From: Butyrivibrio sp.
GTDB lineage: Bacteria; Bacillota; Clostridia; Lachnospirales; Lachnospiraceae
DNA length: 64,000 nt
NCBI RefSeq assembly: GCF_017433805.1
Contig: NZ_JAFRGN010000046.1
Coordinates: 1-64,000, forward strand
Direction of reading: 5' to 3'
The translations under genes were made by a program, and so were the position numbers. The notes beneath the pieces are model-generated. The model had not been told where the DNA came from and did not search any database. It worked only from the letters and a program-made list of their open reading frames with translations. Positions 29,336 through 42,276 of this stretch are shown piece by piece. How positions within the stretch are numbered: the stretch's first letter is position 1; the number at the start of each line of letters is the position of its first letter.

Positions 29336-30787
29336 TTACTGCATCTGCTTGATTCTCTGCAGATTGTCATCAGTCTCCTTGAGCATCTCTCTAAGTGAGA
29401 GATTATCATCATAGCTAAATTCACAGATAGAATACTGCAAATGATTGATATATCTACTGGACTCAGAAAGTAGTTTGGCGTTCTGAGTAGACATTTCCTG
29501 TCTGAAGCTCTCAGCCTTACCTTCTTCATCAGTAATTTCTATTACTGCGTATTCATCGCCTCTGATTCGGCCATAAATACAATCCTCGAATACTTCCTCA
29601 AGAATTGCAGCAATCTTTTTAACTGCTCTGTCGCCTTCTTCATGGCCATACATGTCATTGATTCCCTTGAGGGATTCCATGTGAATATAGGCTACAATAG
29701 CGCATTTTCCTGGTCCAAAGTTTTCTTTTAGAAGATCATAAGCCTTGGCAAAGAATCCTCGTCTGTTAAGACCTCCTGTGAGATAATCCTGATCTCCAAT
29801 ATGATCAAGAACTGAATCATCCCTTGCAAGCTCTTCCTGAACTTCATAGAGCTCTTCATTGGTCTTTTTAAGCTCTTTTTCCAAATATGAAACTCTGGAT
29901 ACTCCAGTTATAACGCTTAGGACATTGTCAAAGAAATAATCAGTAAGGATATTTGCTGTAAACTCAGTTACCAGAAGTCCAAGCTGATATTCGCCTACAT
30001 ACAAAGGTCCTGCAACAAGTACGTTAGGCTTACCATTTGTGATATTCGCAATGATATCACTGGACTTGGTTCTCTTATCAGCTTCCTCGTAATCAGTAAC
30101 TATACCATTTACAAGATTAGCCTTAACTGTTATCTTTTCAGGTTTCTCCCACCAGTATTTGATGGTATTTCTGATTTTTTTATCATAGAGCATTACTGAG
30201 CAGCTCTTGATGCCTTCTGCTGCGACAGTTTCTGCCATTACTTCATAAGCTTTCTCTGTAGGATATTTCCTATGAAGCAAAGGATTACTGATCCTCGATA
30301 ATACATTAAGCGCTTCAGAAGCCTCTTTTTCTACGTAGTTAAATGTCTTGGCAGCTTCAGGTGATGGAAGAGTACCTTTTTCTGCAAAAGAAATCGCATC
30401 GCAAACTGCTTCATAACCAAGCTGCTCAAGCTGGTCTCTGTCAGTATCTACTGTATTGACACAGGTAAAGCCGTCTTGCTTGGTAAGCGTTAAAAGAGGT
30501 ATCTCACTGAACTTTTTGAGAAATGCTTCCTTCTTTAGAATAGGCACTTTTTTACCTATTCTGTCGATATCTACTATCAGAGCATCAAAAGCAAAATCCC
30601 TGGCATAATCAAAAAGTGCAGCATACTGATATGCATATATATCCCCATCTTCAGCCTCTGTGAGCAGGTACTTGCCCGGCATTATGCAGAGGGTAATTTT
30701 CTTATCCCTCGCTGCCTGGCTAGCACCTATACATATTCTTTTAACTTCTCTGTCTTCCAGTTCCGATACCAACAGTCCGATGTTCAT
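29336..30787 (-). CDS. GGDEF domain protein with periplasmic-binding-like sensory half
   Basis: 483 residues, no signal peptide. Residues 1-125 look like half of a LacI/periplasmic-binding fold (MNIGLLVSELEDREVKRI, ALIVDIDRIG). The middle (about 150-300) may be a sensory region. A coiled coil (about 300-325) leads to the GGDEF domain with DYLTGGLNRRGFF. The active-site loop reads RGDEY instead of GGDEF/GGEEF, so the first glycine is Arg. Such loops are often weakly active or inactive, so diguanylate cyclase activity is uncertain. No EAL domain is present. It lies 50 bases downstream of gyrA on the same strand. Confidence 0.8.
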   Translation of the reverse strand: MNIGLLVSELEDREVKRICIGASQAARDKKITLCIMPGKYLLTEAEDGDIYAYQYAALFDYARDFAFDALIVDIDRIGKKVPILKKEAFLKKFSEIPLLTLTKQDGFTCVNTVDTDRDQLEQLGYEAVCDAISFAEKGTLPSPEAAKTFNYVEKEASEALNVLSRISNPLLHRKYPTEKAYEVMAETVAAEGIKSCSVMLYDKKIRNTIKYWWEKPEKITVKANLVNGIVTDYEEADKRTKSSDIIANITNGKPNVLVAGPLYVGEYQLGLLVTEFTANILTDYFFDNVLSVITGVSRVSYLEKELKKTNEELYEVQEELARDDSVLDHIGDQDYLTGGLNRRGFFAKAYDLLKENFGPGKCAIVAYIHMESLKGINDMYGHEEGDRAVKKIAAILEEVFEDCIYGRIRGDEYAVIEITDEEGKAESFRQEMSTQNAKLLSESSRYINHLQYSICEFSYDDNLSLREMLKETDDNLQRIKQMQ

Positions 30788-30837
30788 AGGCCCTCATTTC
30801 CTGATGAATCCAAGCTGCTAACTGTGTCTGTTATGTA

Positions 30838-33420
30838 TTACTCGTCGTCGCTCTCTGTATCAACAATATCTTCATCAACTTCTTCTGGTACATCATCGAT
30901 ATTATCGATATCGTGATCTCCATCAGAAATCTTTTCTCTTACTTTGGCAATCTGTGCTACTGTTACGCCCTCATCAAGATTGATCATCTTAACACCAGAT
31001 GTAACTCTGCCATGAACAGTTATTTCATCCATTCTAAGCTGAATGATGGTTCCACCATTTGTGATCATCATGATCTCGTTGTCATCATTAACAGCCTTAA
31101 CGCCTACAACGTTACCAGTTTTCTCAGTGATTTTGTAGCACTTTACGCCCTTACCACCTCTGAACTGGCTGTGGAATTCATCAAGAGTTGTTCTCTTACC
31201 ATAACCTTTTTCAGATACGATGAGAAGTGAATCGCCCTGTGTATTGAGCTGCATTCCTACGATTTCATCTGTATCATCAAGCATCATTCCGCGAACACCG
31301 ATAGAAGATCTGCTTGTTGAACGAACATCATCCTCATCGAAGTGGATACACATTCCGTTCTTTGTTACAAGGAATACTTCTGCATCCTTGGTAACTGTCT
31401 TAACTTCGATAAGTTCATCATCATCTCTAAGAGTGATAGCTGCAAGTCCTGTCTTTCTGACATTTGAGAAGTCAGTGATAGGAGTCTTCTTAACGGTTCC
31501 TTTCTTGGTAACCATGAATAAGCTCTTTTCCTCATCCTCAAAGCCCTTAACAGGGATCATAGCAGATATTTTCTCACCAGGAGCAAGCTGAAGAAGGTTA
31601 ACAATAGCCATTCCTCTTGATGTTCTTGATGCCTCTGGAATCTGATATGCCTTAAGTCTATATACACGTCCAGTGTTAGTAAAGAACATGACATAGTTAT
31701 GAGTTGTTGTCATGAGGATATCTTCAACAAAGTCGTTATCGATTGTTGTGATTCCCTTGATTCCCTTACCACCACGGTTCTGTGATTTGAAGTTGTCAAT
31801 TGACATTCTCTTGATGTATCCAAGATTTGTCATAGCGATAACTGTATTGACGTTAGGAATAAGATCCTCCATATCAATATCTGAATCATCGTGACCAATT
31901 TGAGACTTTCTGTCATCGCCGTATTTAGCGGAAATCTCAGTAATCTCTGTCTTGATTACTCCAAGAAGTATTTTTCTATCTGCAAGAATAGCCTTTAATT
32001 CCTCGATTTTCTTGAGAAGCTCTGCGTGCTCCTGTTCAAGCTTGTCTCTTTCCAAACCTGTAAGAGTACGAAGTCTCATATCAACGATAGCCTGCGCCTG
32101 AACATCTGTAAGTCCAAAGCGAGCCATCAACTGCTCTTTAGCAAGAGCTACAGTTTCACTACCTCTGATAATTTTGATTACTTCATCGATGTTATCAAGA
32201 GCGATGAGTAATCCCTCTAAGATGTGGTTTCTCTCTTCAGCCTTGTTGAGGTCGTATCTTGTTCTTCTGGTTACAACCTCTTCCTGATGAGCAATGTAGT
32301 GCTTTAGCATCTCTGTGATGCTAAGAACCTTAGGCTCATTGTTAACAAGAGCAAGCATGATGATACCGAAAGTATCCTGCATCTGTGTATGCTTGTAGAG
32401 CTTGTTGAGCATGATATTAGGGTTAACATCGTTACGAAGCTCAATAACAACACGCATACCTTCACGGTCTGATTCATCACGAAGGGCAGTGATACCATCA
32501 AGCTTTTTGAGCTTAACAAGATCAGCTATCTTGGCAATCATGTTAGCCTTGTTTACAAGGTATGGAAGCTCTGTTACAACGATTCTGTTCTTGCCATTCT
32601 GCATTGGCTCAATGTTTGTAACGGCTCTTACTATAACCTTACCACGACCTGTTCTATATGCTTCCTCAGCGCCTCTAGTACCAAGAATGATACCGCCTGT
32701 TGGGAAGTCTGGAGCCTTGATGATTTCAAGGATTTCCTCAATTTCTGTCTCTCTGTCCTCAAGAACTCTGTTGTCGATCATCTTAACAACAGCATTTATA
32801 ACCTCTCTGAGGTTATGAGGTGGGATATTAGTAGCCATACCTACAGCGATACCAGTAGTTCCGTTAACCAGAAGGTTAGGATATCTACTTGGAAGGATTG
32901 AAGGCTCTTTTTCTGTCTCATCAAAGTTAGGTACAAAGTCTACTGTATCCTTGTTGATGTCGGCAATCATCTCCATTGAGATTTTGGTAAGTCTAGCCTC
33001 TGTGTATCGCATAGCAGCAGCGCCATCGCCGTCCACAGAACCAAAGTTACCATGTCCATCTACAAGACAGTATCTCATTGACCATGGCTGAGCCATATTT
33101 ACCAATGATCCGTAAATATATCTATCACCGTGTGGATGATATTTACCCATTGTATCACCGACGATACGCGCACACTTACGATGTGGCTTATCAGGACCAT
33201 TGTTGAGCTCAATCATAGAATAGAGAATTCTTCTCTGTACTGGCTTAAGACCATCTCTTACATCTGGAAGAGCACGAGATGCGATAACACTCATGGCGTA
33301 GTCAATATAGTCTGACTCCATGGTCTTCTGAAGATCAACCTCTTTTATTCTGTCAGTGGTTGTTTTGTCAAAAACGTCATCTGGCATTTCGTTATTATTG
33401 ATGTTGTTATTATCTGCCAT
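30838..33420 (-). CDS. gyrA: DNA gyrase subunit A
   Basis: 860 residues. The breakage-reunion domain has catalytic Tyr139 in [10 protein letters not shown], and the C-terminal beta-pinwheel contains the GyrA box (QFRGGKGVK; also [10 protein letters not shown]). An acidic tail ends the protein. With GyrB it introduces negative supercoils. In the quinolone pocket the usual HPHGDSxxY reads [10 protein letters not shown]: the position of E. coli Ser83 is Arg100 and that of Asp87 is Gly104. It follows gyrB by 32 bases. Confidence 0.98.
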   Translation of the reverse strand: MADNNNINNNEMPDDVFDKTTTDRIKEVDLQKTMESDYIDYAMSVIASRALPDVRDGLKPVQRRILYSMIELNNGPDKPHRKCARIVGDTMGKYHPHGDRYIYGSLVNMAQPWSMRYCLVDGHGNFGSVDGDGAAAMRYTEARLTKISMEMIADINKDTVDFVPNFDETEKEPSILPSRYPNLLVNGTTGIAVGMATNIPPHNLREVINAVVKMIDNRVLEDRETEIEEILEIIKAPDFPTGGIILGTRGAEEAYRTGRGKVIVRAVTNIEPMQNGKNRIVVTELPYLVNKANMIAKIADLVKLKKLDGITALRDESDREGMRVVIELRNDVNPNIMLNKLYKHTQMQDTFGIIMLALVNNEPKVLSITEMLKHYIAHQEEVVTRRTRYDLNKAEERNHILEGLLIALDNIDEVIKIIRGSETVALAKEQLMARFGLTDVQAQAIVDMRLRTLTGLERDKLEQEHAELLKKIEELKAILADRKILLGVIKTEITEISAKYGDDRKSQIGHDDSDIDMEDLIPNVNTVIAMTNLGYIKRMSIDNFKSQNRGGKGIKGITTIDNDFVEDILMTTTHNYVMFFTNTGRVYRLKAYQIPEASRTSRGMAIVNLLQLAPGEKISAMIPVKGFEDEEKSLFMVTKKGTVKKTPITDFSNVRKTGLAAITLRDDDELIEVKTVTKDAEVFLVTKNGMCIHFDEDDVRSTSRSSIGVRGMMLDDTDEIVGMQLNTQGDSLLIVSEKGYGKRTTLDEFHSQFRGGKGVKCYKITEKTGNVVGVKAVNDDNEIMMITNGGTIIQLRMDEITVHGRVTSGVKMINLDEGVTVAQIAKVREKISDGDHDIDNIDDVPEEVDEDIVDTESDDE

Positions 33421-33452
33421 TATCTTTTCCTTTTTCCTGACTTTATACTAGA

Positions 33453-36524
<3,072 letters not shown>

Positions 36525-36528
<4 letters not shown>

Positions 36529-36740
36529 TTCTCAACTTTTACCTGTGTGCCATCGTATTCAAAAATGTCACCATCGTACAGTTTACGGCCACGTCTTTCC
36601 TCAACTTCTCCGTTAACCTTAACAAGTCCGGCCTGGATGTCATTCTTGGCATCCACACCAGAACCTTCAAGCCCAGCCTTCTTAAGAGCCTGGCCAAGCT
36701 TTATAAATTCATCGTTTTCACGTAATTTGATTGTTTCCAT
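36525..36740 (-). CDS. yaaA: S4-domain RNA-binding protein YaaA/RlbA
   Basis: 71 residues. A single S4 fold is recognisable (IKLGQALKKAGLEGSGVDAK, then DIQAGLVKVNGEVEERRGRKL). This small protein sits between dnaN and recF in most Firmicutes origins and is thought to bind RNA or assist ribosome assembly. Its end overlaps recF by four bases. Confidence 0.93.
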
Positions 36741-36782
36741 CTATAAATCCTTACTAAAAATCCTTGTTCCAAACTGATACTA

Positions 36783-37892
36783 TCAGTCAACTGTTGTGAA
36801 GTTAACTGGAAGAACAAGATAAATGTATGTTGATTCCTTGTCTCTGATAAAGCATGGGGCCTTAGGGTTAACCATGTAAATATCAACAAGTTCATCATCA
36901 ATAACTCTGAGTGCATCGATAAGGAACTTAGGATTGAAGCCAATCATAAGGTCTTTACCCTGCTTATCAATTTCAATTTCCTCATCCATGCTACCAATAG
37001 CAGAATTGATCTTAAGCTCGATCTTGCCATCTGTAACTGAGATGATTACAGGCTTTTTGTCGCCTTCTTTTACCAGAAGAGTAGCACGGTCGATACATTC
37101 AAGAAACTCTTTACGGTTGATGCTGATCTTAGTCTCATAATCACTTGAGAGCATCTGATCAATACTGAAGTACTCACCTTCAATAAGTCTTGATACAACT
37201 GTTGTCTTATCAAACTCAAAGAGAACGTGCTTGTCTGTGAAGTAGATGTTAACCATCTTCTCAATGCTATCGCCAAGTATCTTACTGATCTCACCAAGTG
37301 TCTTACCTGGAACGATAACTTTCTTGTATGGATAAATGCCATTTAACTTAACTTTTCTGATAGAGATTCTGTGTCCATCAAGAGATACAAGCTTTAAGTT
37401 CTCTCCATCAACTTCGAAGAGCTCACCAGCCATCATCTTGTTAGCATCATTCTCTGCTATTGAAAAGATAGTCTGCTGAATAACATTTCTAAGAGTGTAC
37501 TGAGATACTGTTACACCATCAATTTTCTCAATTGATGGAAGATAGGTGAAGTCATCACCCTTTCTACCAATAAGATTGAACTTAGCTCTTTCACAACTAA
37601 TAGTAACTTTATTACTGCTGTCAGATTCAATAGTTACATCATTGTCAGGGAGTTTACGAACTATATCTACGAAGATCTTAGCATCTAATGCGATATATCC
37701 TCTCTCTACGATGTTGCCTTCTACTACAGTCTGTATACCAAGCTCCATATCGTTGGCAATGAATTTAATGATTCCCTCTGTAGCATCTACTAAGATACAT
37801 TCGAGAATGGACATTGTTGTTTTTGAAGGAACTGCCTTTGAAACAATCTGTAATCCACTTACGAGATTTGATTTAGAGCAAACGAATTTCAT
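36783..37892 (-). CDS. dnaN: DNA polymerase III beta subunit (sliding clamp)
   Basis: 369 residues with the three-domain clamp layout and conserved ends (MKFVCSKSNLVSGLQIVSKAV to YLVLPV). The ring tethers polymerase and other QLxLF-carrying proteins; the Y-family polymerase at 10464-12008 has such a motif. Its own promoter lies at 37993-38021, separating it from dnaA. Confidence 0.97.
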   Translation of the reverse strand: MKFVCSKSNLVSGLQIVSKAVPSKTTMSILECILVDATEGIIKFIANDMELGIQTVVEGNIVERGYIALDAKIFVDIVRKLPDNDVTIESDSSNKVTISCERAKFNLIGRKGDDFTYLPSIEKIDGVTVSQYTLRNVIQQTIFSIAENDANKMMAGELFEVDGENLKLVSLDGHRISIRKVKLNGIYPYKKVIVPGKTLGEISKILGDSIEKMVNIYFTDKHVLFEFDKTTVVSRLIEGEYFSIDQMLSSDYETKISINRKEFLECIDRATLLVKEGDKKPVIISVTDGKIELKINSAIGSMDEEIEIDKQGKDLMIGFNPKFLIDALRVIDDELVDIYMVNPKAPCFIRDKESTYIYLVLPVNFTTVD

Positions 37893-38210
37893 TTAACCAC
37901 ATACTCCCTTCACTGGCCAAAAAGTATAAAATAAATATTAATAAATAATAAAAGAATTAATAATAGCTGTTGATAAGTGTAAAACCTATTCTATTATACA
38001 ATTTATGCGGCTTTTTTACAAATTTTTGGTTGTTGAAAACAAAAAATTTGATGTTGAAAATTAAAAAGTTATAAACAAGCCAAATTTTGACAAATGAGAT
38101 ATGAAAAAGGTAATCCACCTTAAATAACAATTAATCCCCTGACAATTCACAAGTTATCAAGATAGTTATCCACAAATGTGTATAACTTTTTATTTTTTGT
38201 GAATTACTTA
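37893..38210. other. oriC: oriC part 1: AT-rich dnaA-dnaN intergenic region
   Basis: 318 bases without a gene. One perfect DnaA box TTATCCACA lies at 38166-38174, followed after two bases by a one-mismatch inverted box TGTGTATAA (38177-38185). The rest, especially 38020-38110, is very AT-rich and could be an unwinding element. The dnaN promoter is also here. Boxes on both sides of dnaA recall the bipartite Bacillus origin. Confidence 0.75.
37993..38021 (-). promoter_or_regulatory. dnaN promoter
   Basis: Read on the minus strand: TTGTAA, 17-base spacer, TATAAT, about 100 bases before the dnaN ATG. Confidence 0.65.
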
Positions 38211-39611
38211 TTATAAAGAAGGATTAAGTTTCTTCATTATAATATCGAGATTCTTGTTGAGCTCTTCATCAAAAGTGATCTGCTTCTTAATCTTATTGAT
38301 ACCACTCATTACTGTAGTGTGATCTTTTTTGCCAAGAAGCTTACCGATTTCTTCTAAAGAAGCATCAGTATGTTCTCTGCAGAGGTACATGATGACCTGA
38401 CGAGGAAGTACAATCTCTGAATTTCTCTTCTTGGAGAAGATATCCTCTTTCTTGGATCCATACTGTTCACAAACTGTATCAATGATAAGCTGAGGTGTGA
38501 TAACCTTGGACTTATCTGGATAAATGATATCCTTGAGAGCTTCCATAGCATTCTCAAGAGTAATATCTACATTATTAAGTCTTGAGTAAGCGATGATCTT
38601 GTTGTAAGCTCCCTCAAGCTCTCTGATGTTTGATTTAATATTAGTAGCAATGTAATTGATTACTTCATCATCGATGTGCTTACCATAGTTCTCAGCATTC
38701 TTACGCAGAATTGCCATTCTGGTCTCATAGTCAGGAGATTGGATATCAGCGATAAGTCCCATCTCAAATCTTGATCTGAATCTCTCTTCAAGAGTTTCCA
38801 TTTCCTTAGGTGGTTTATCAGATGAAAGAATAATCTGCTTACCAGCCTGGTGAAGCTCGTTGAAGGTATGGAAGAACTCTTCCTGAGTTGATTCTTTACC
38901 TATAATAAACTGAACGTCATCGACCATGAGAACATCTACAGTACGATATTTCTCACGCAGCTTGGACATACTCTCGGCTTTACCACTTCTGATTGATTCG
39001 ATAACTTCATTAGTAAACTGCTCAGATGTTACATATAGAACTTTGGCATTATGTTTATGTTCCATAACAAAATGGCCAATTGAATGCATAAGGTGAGTTT
39101 TTCCAAGTCCAGGGCCTCCATAAAGGAAAAGAGGGTTGTATGAAATACCTGGAGCCTCAGCTACAGCAAGAGATGCTGAGTGAGCAAAGTTATTATTTCT
39201 ACCTACTACAAATGTATCAAATCTATATTTAGGATTCAGATTAGAGTGATCCGCATTAGAATTGCCTAAATACTGGGATTGATCGTTAACTTCATTTTTT
39301 TCTTCATGTGTTTCTTCATTATTAATAATGTCTTTATTTAACATGAAATTAATCTCAATCATTTCTCCAAGAAATTCTGAGATTGAAACTTTGAAGAAAT
39401 CTATATAGTTCTTACTAATATAAGAAAGAGCTACTGGGTTATCCTGTGGAATAAGGATCATGACAGTATTGCCCTGCACTCCATATACTGTAAGAGGATC
39501 AATCCAAGTTCTATAGGAAATATCTGTAATACCAGACTCAATTCTGATACTCTTCTTGATTTCTTCCCAATTTGATTTAAGTTTTTTTGTGATTTCTACT
39601 GATGATTGCAT
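38211..39611 (-). CDS. dnaA: Chromosomal replication initiator DnaA
   Basis: 466 residues in the usual four domains: N-terminal helicase-interaction domain (1-85), variable linker with Asn/Glu-rich stretch (86-125), AAA+ domain with Walker A GGPGLGKTHL and Walker B VDDVQFI, and C-terminal DNA-binding helix-turn-helix (HTDASLEEIGKLLGKKDHTTV). DnaA-ATP binds the TTATCCACA boxes on both flanks and opens oriC. GGGGAG lies before the ATG. Confidence 0.98.
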   Translation of the reverse strand: MQSSVEITKKLKSNWEEIKKSIRIESGITDISYRTWIDPLTVYGVQGNTVMILIPQDNPVALSYISKNYIDFFKVSISEFLGEMIEINFMLNKDIINNEETHEEKNEVNDQSQYLGNSNADHSNLNPKYRFDTFVVGRNNNFAHSASLAVAEAPGISYNPLFLYGGPGLGKTHLMHSIGHFVMEHKHNAKVLYVTSEQFTNEVIESIRSGKAESMSKLREKYRTVDVLMVDDVQFIIGKESTQEEFFHTFNELHQAGKQIILSSDKPPKEMETLEERFRSRFEMGLIADIQSPDYETRMAILRKNAENYGKHIDDEVINYIATNIKSNIRELEGAYNKIIAYSRLNNVDITLENAMEALKDIIYPDKSKVITPQLIIDTVCEQYGSKKEDIFSKKRNSEIVLPRQVIMYLCREHTDASLEEIGKLLGKKDHTTVMSGINKIKKQITFDEELNKNLDIIMKKLNPSL

Positions 39612-39650
39612 GAAAAACTCCCCAACTAGGCATAATTTTAGACTTTAACT

Positions 39651-39679
39651 ATTTTATATTAATTGGGTTTAAATATCAA
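39651..39679 (-). promoter_or_regulatory. dnaA promoter
   Basis: Read on the minus strand: TTGATA, 17-base spacer, TAAAAT, about 40 bases before the dnaA ATG. Degenerate boxes TGTGGAAAA (39704 and 39754) lie just upstream, so DnaA could regulate its own gene. Confidence 0.65.
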
Positions 39680-40027
39680 ACCACAAGGACTCCATTGTGG
39701 TTATGTGGAAAACTTTTTTTTCGGAGTAAAAAAAGACAACCAGAAAAATTGTCTGTGGAAAAACCTCTCTTTTTCCACTTTAAACTATCTACCGTTATAA
39801 ATCGCTTAAATACGGCATTTGCGATTAATTATCAACCTATTATATACAAGGTTATCCACAAAAATTTGGAAAAATGTGGATAAAATAGTTGGAAAAAAAT
39901 TAATCAACATGTTATCCACAAAATCAACATTTTGCTGTGGATAATTTTTTAAAATACCACATATAGATTAAATTAATTTTAAAAATATTTTTAGATTTTT
40001 ATAATGTTTTTTCGGGGAGTTTATGGC

Positions 40028-40056
40028 TTGACTGACGTGTTTTTATTTATTATAAT
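40028..40056 (+). promoter_or_regulatory. rpmH promoter
   Basis: TTGACT, 17-base spacer, TATAAT, about 130 bases before rpmH. Confidence 0.75.
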
Positions 40057-40186
40057 TATAAAGATTTTTTCCACACAAGGATGCAATCATTAATCATTTG
40101 AATGGAACTTAATGTTGTATTTGGGTGATTACGTACTTTAAATTTGAGATCCATTTTAGTTTGTATAAGAAGGAGGTGTGTCCACT

Positions 40187-40321
40187 ATGAAGATGACAAT
40201 CCAGTCTCATAAGCTTCAGAGAGCCAGAGTACACGGCTTCAGAGCAAGAATGGCTACTAAGGGTGGCAGAAAAGTACTTGCTGCTAGAAGAGCAAAGGGA
40301 AGAAAGAGATTATCAGCATGA
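40187..40321 (+). CDS. rpmH: 50S ribosomal protein L34
   Basis: 44 residues, the exact family length. The conserved core [20 protein letters not shown] and the C-terminal KGRKRLSA end are present. The N-terminus [15 protein letters not shown] is less typical. AAGGAGG precedes the ATG. Confidence 0.97.
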   Translation: MKMTIQSHKLQRARVHGFRARMATKGGRKVLAARRAKGRKRLSA

Positions 40322-40324
40322 TTT

Positions 40325-40352
40325 AAAGGCCGCAGTAACTGTGGCCTTTTTC
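40325..40352 (+). terminator. Terminator or attenuator between rpmH and rnpA
   Basis: AAGGCCGCAG / CTGTGGCCTT with a three-base loop and TTTTT. It lies 25 bases before rnpA, so it probably reduces rnpA-yidD-yidC expression relative to abundant L34. Confidence 0.85.
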
Positions 40353-40374
40353 TTCAATTAAAGGAAAATTAAAA

Positions 40375-40725
40375 ATGCTTTTTTCAGAATCAATGAAAAA
40401 AACAAGTGATTTCCGCAATGTTTATGAGAATGGCAAGAGTTATGCTAACAAATTTATTGTGTTATATGTGTGGGAAAATGGCCGTTCAGACAATAAACTT
40501 GGGATATCATGTAGTAAAAAGATAGGGAACAGTATTGTAAGGCACAGATTTGCAAGACTTGTTCGAGAATCATACCGATTACAGGAAAATGTATTCAATA
40601 GTGGTTTGGATATAGTAATCGTAGCCAGAGCCTGTGCAAGAGATGCAAGCTTTTTTGATATTCAGGAATCTCTTTTAAGCCTGGCAGGGAAGGCCCGCAT
40701 AAGGAAAAATGGCGGTGATCAATGA
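40375..40725 (+). CDS. rnpA: Ribonuclease P protein component
   Basis: 116 residues. The RNP signature is recognisable as [24 protein letters not shown], with [10 protein letters not shown] after it. The protein binds RNase P RNA and helps mature tRNA 5' ends. Its stop overlaps the yidD start by four bases. Confidence 0.95.
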   Translation: MLFSESMKKTSDFRNVYENGKSYANKFIVLYVWENGRSDNKLGISCSKKIGNSIVRHRFARLVRESYRLQENVFNSGLDIVIVARACARDASFFDIQESLLSLAGKARIRKNGGDQ

Positions 40726-40931
40726 AAAAAATACTTATTTTTTTGATCAAATTTTATAGGAAGTATTTGTCTCCATTAAAGAGAACAAAATGTCCATATA
40801 TTCCAACATGTTCGGAGTATGGACTAGAAGCAATAGAAAAGTACGGAGCTATTAAAGGGGGACTCTTAGCCGTGTGGAGGATTCTTAGATGTAATCCATT
40901 TTCCAGTGGCGGTTATGATCCAGTTCCGTAA
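40722..40931 (+). CDS. yidD: Membrane protein insertion efficiency factor YidD
   Basis: 69 residues, family-typical. Motifs [19 protein letters not shown] and [18 protein letters not shown] are intact. An amphipathic N-terminal helix should place it at the inner membrane near YidC. Confidence 0.95.
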   Translation: MKKILIFLIKFYRKYLSPLKRTKCPYIPTCSEYGLEAIEKYGAIKGGLLAVWRILRCNPFSSGGYDPVP

Positions 40932-40951
40932 GCTTTCAGAGGAGGTACAAT

Positions 40952-42262
40952 TTGATAGGAGTTTTGTTAACCAAGGATACAGGTAAAATTGTAGGACCTG
41001 TTGCGTGGCTTCTTGGTCACATAATGAATGGTATTTTCAGCGTTCTTAACGCTATTGGAATACCTAATATAGGTCTTGCTATCATTATTTTCACTATTGT
41101 TATTTATCTGTTACTTCTTCCTTTAACTTACAAGCAGCAGAAATTCTCTAAGCTTCAGGCCAAGATGAGCCCAGAGCTTAAGGCTATCCAGGATAAGTAC
41201 AAAGGCAAGAAAGATAACGATTCAATGCTTGCAATGCAGGCAGAAACAAAAGAGCTTTATGCAAAATATGGCGTTTCACAGACTGGTAGCTGCTTGCAGC
41301 TTATCATTCAGATGCCTATTCTGTTTGCTCTTTACAGAGTTATCAATAATATTCCAGCTTACGTTACTATAGTAAGAAATGCTTTCTATCCTCTTGTTGA
41401 GGAACTTCGTAATACAGAAGGCGCAGCTGAGTTTTTCCAGACACTTAAGAGTGCTACTACATTTACAAGTAAGTTTACAGCAGAGGAATTTACTTCAGGT
41501 AACGTAGAGTTTATTGAGAATACATATATCGATATTCTTAATAAGACATCAACATCTGATTGGGCTAATATTTCAGAGCATTTTACAAATCTTTCATCTT
41601 CAATTGATAAGACACACACTGCTCTTAATACTTTCAACTCATTCCTTGGACTTAATATCGCTGATAGCCCAATGTACATGATTCAGACTGCATTTGCCAA
41701 CAGACAGTTCCTTTTACTTGTTGGTGGTGTATTAGTTCCTGCTCTTGCAGCATTTACTCAGTGGGTTAACACTAAGTTGATGCCACAGAACACAGATCCT
41801 AATGCTAAGATTGATCCTAACGATCCAGCAGCTCAGATGCAGCAGTCTATGAAGACTATGAACATCATGATGCCTATTATGTCAGCATTCTTCTGTTTAA
41901 GTCTTCCAGCAGGTATGGGTGTTTACTGGATTGCCGGTGCTGTTGTCAGATCTATTCAGCAGATTGTTATCAACAGACACATTGATAAGACAGATATCGA
42001 TGCAGAGATTGCCAAGAATACAGAGAAGTACAAGAAGAAAATGGAGAAGATGAAGTCATCTCCTCAGATGAACATGTACGCTAACATGTCCACAAGAAAT
42101 ATTTCTTCTGTTGCCAAGAAAGAGGCAGTAGCATCTGTAGATGTAGAGAAGAAGGTAGCCAAGTCTAGAGAGGTATACGAGAAGAATAATATTCGTAAGG
42201 ATTCTCTTTTAGCTAAGGCAAATATGGTTAAAGACTATAACGAAAACTATACAAAAGAATGA
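40952..42262 (+). CDS. yidC: Membrane protein insertase YidC/OxaA
   Basis: 436 residues from a TTG start with GAGGAGG six bases upstream. The insertase core is clear: a first helix (GLAIIIFTIVIYLLLLPLTY), the cytoplasmic hairpin (KLQAKMSPELKAIQDKYKG), then the later helices ending near PAGMGVYWIAGAVVRSIQQI. There is a roughly 100-residue extracytoplasmic insertion (about 140-240) that is longer than in B. subtilis SpoIIIJ. The C-terminus is basic. No lipobox is seen. Confidence 0.95.
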   Translation: MIGVLLTKDTGKIVGPVAWLLGHIMNGIFSVLNAIGIPNIGLAIIIFTIVIYLLLLPLTYKQQKFSKLQAKMSPELKAIQDKYKGKKDNDSMLAMQAETKELYAKYGVSQTGSCLQLIIQMPILFALYRVINNIPAYVTIVRNAFYPLVEELRNTEGAAEFFQTLKSATTFTSKFTAEEFTSGNVEFIENTYIDILNKTSTSDWANISEHFTNLSSSIDKTHTALNTFNSFLGLNIADSPMYMIQTAFANRQFLLLVGGVLVPALAAFTQWVNTKLMPQNTDPNAKIDPNDPAAQMQQSMKTMNIMMPIMSAFFCLSLPAGMGVYWIAGAVVRSIQQIVINRHIDKTDIDAEIAKNTEKYKKKMEKMKSSPQMNMYANMSTRNISSVAKKEAVASVDVEKKVAKSREVYEKNNIRKDSLLAKANMVKDYNENYTKE

Positions 42263-42276
42263 TAGGGGAGATTGTA

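Larger units (their letters stand above)
39612..40186. other. oriC: oriC part 2: DnaA-box cluster between dnaA and rpmH
   Basis: 575 bases without a gene. Four perfect DnaA boxes form two facing pairs: 39852-39860 with 39875-39883 (14-base gap) and 39912-39920 with 39936-39944 (15-base gap). Weaker boxes lie at 39704-39712 and 39754-39762. Directly after the second pair comes an extreme AT stretch (39940-40015). The divergent dnaA and rpmH promoters bound the cluster. Confidence 0.9.

Noticed and set aside
36547-37896. Plus-strand open frames opposite yaaA and dnaN
   Set aside because: Ser/Leu-rich antisense shadows of conserved genes, no ribosome binding sites.
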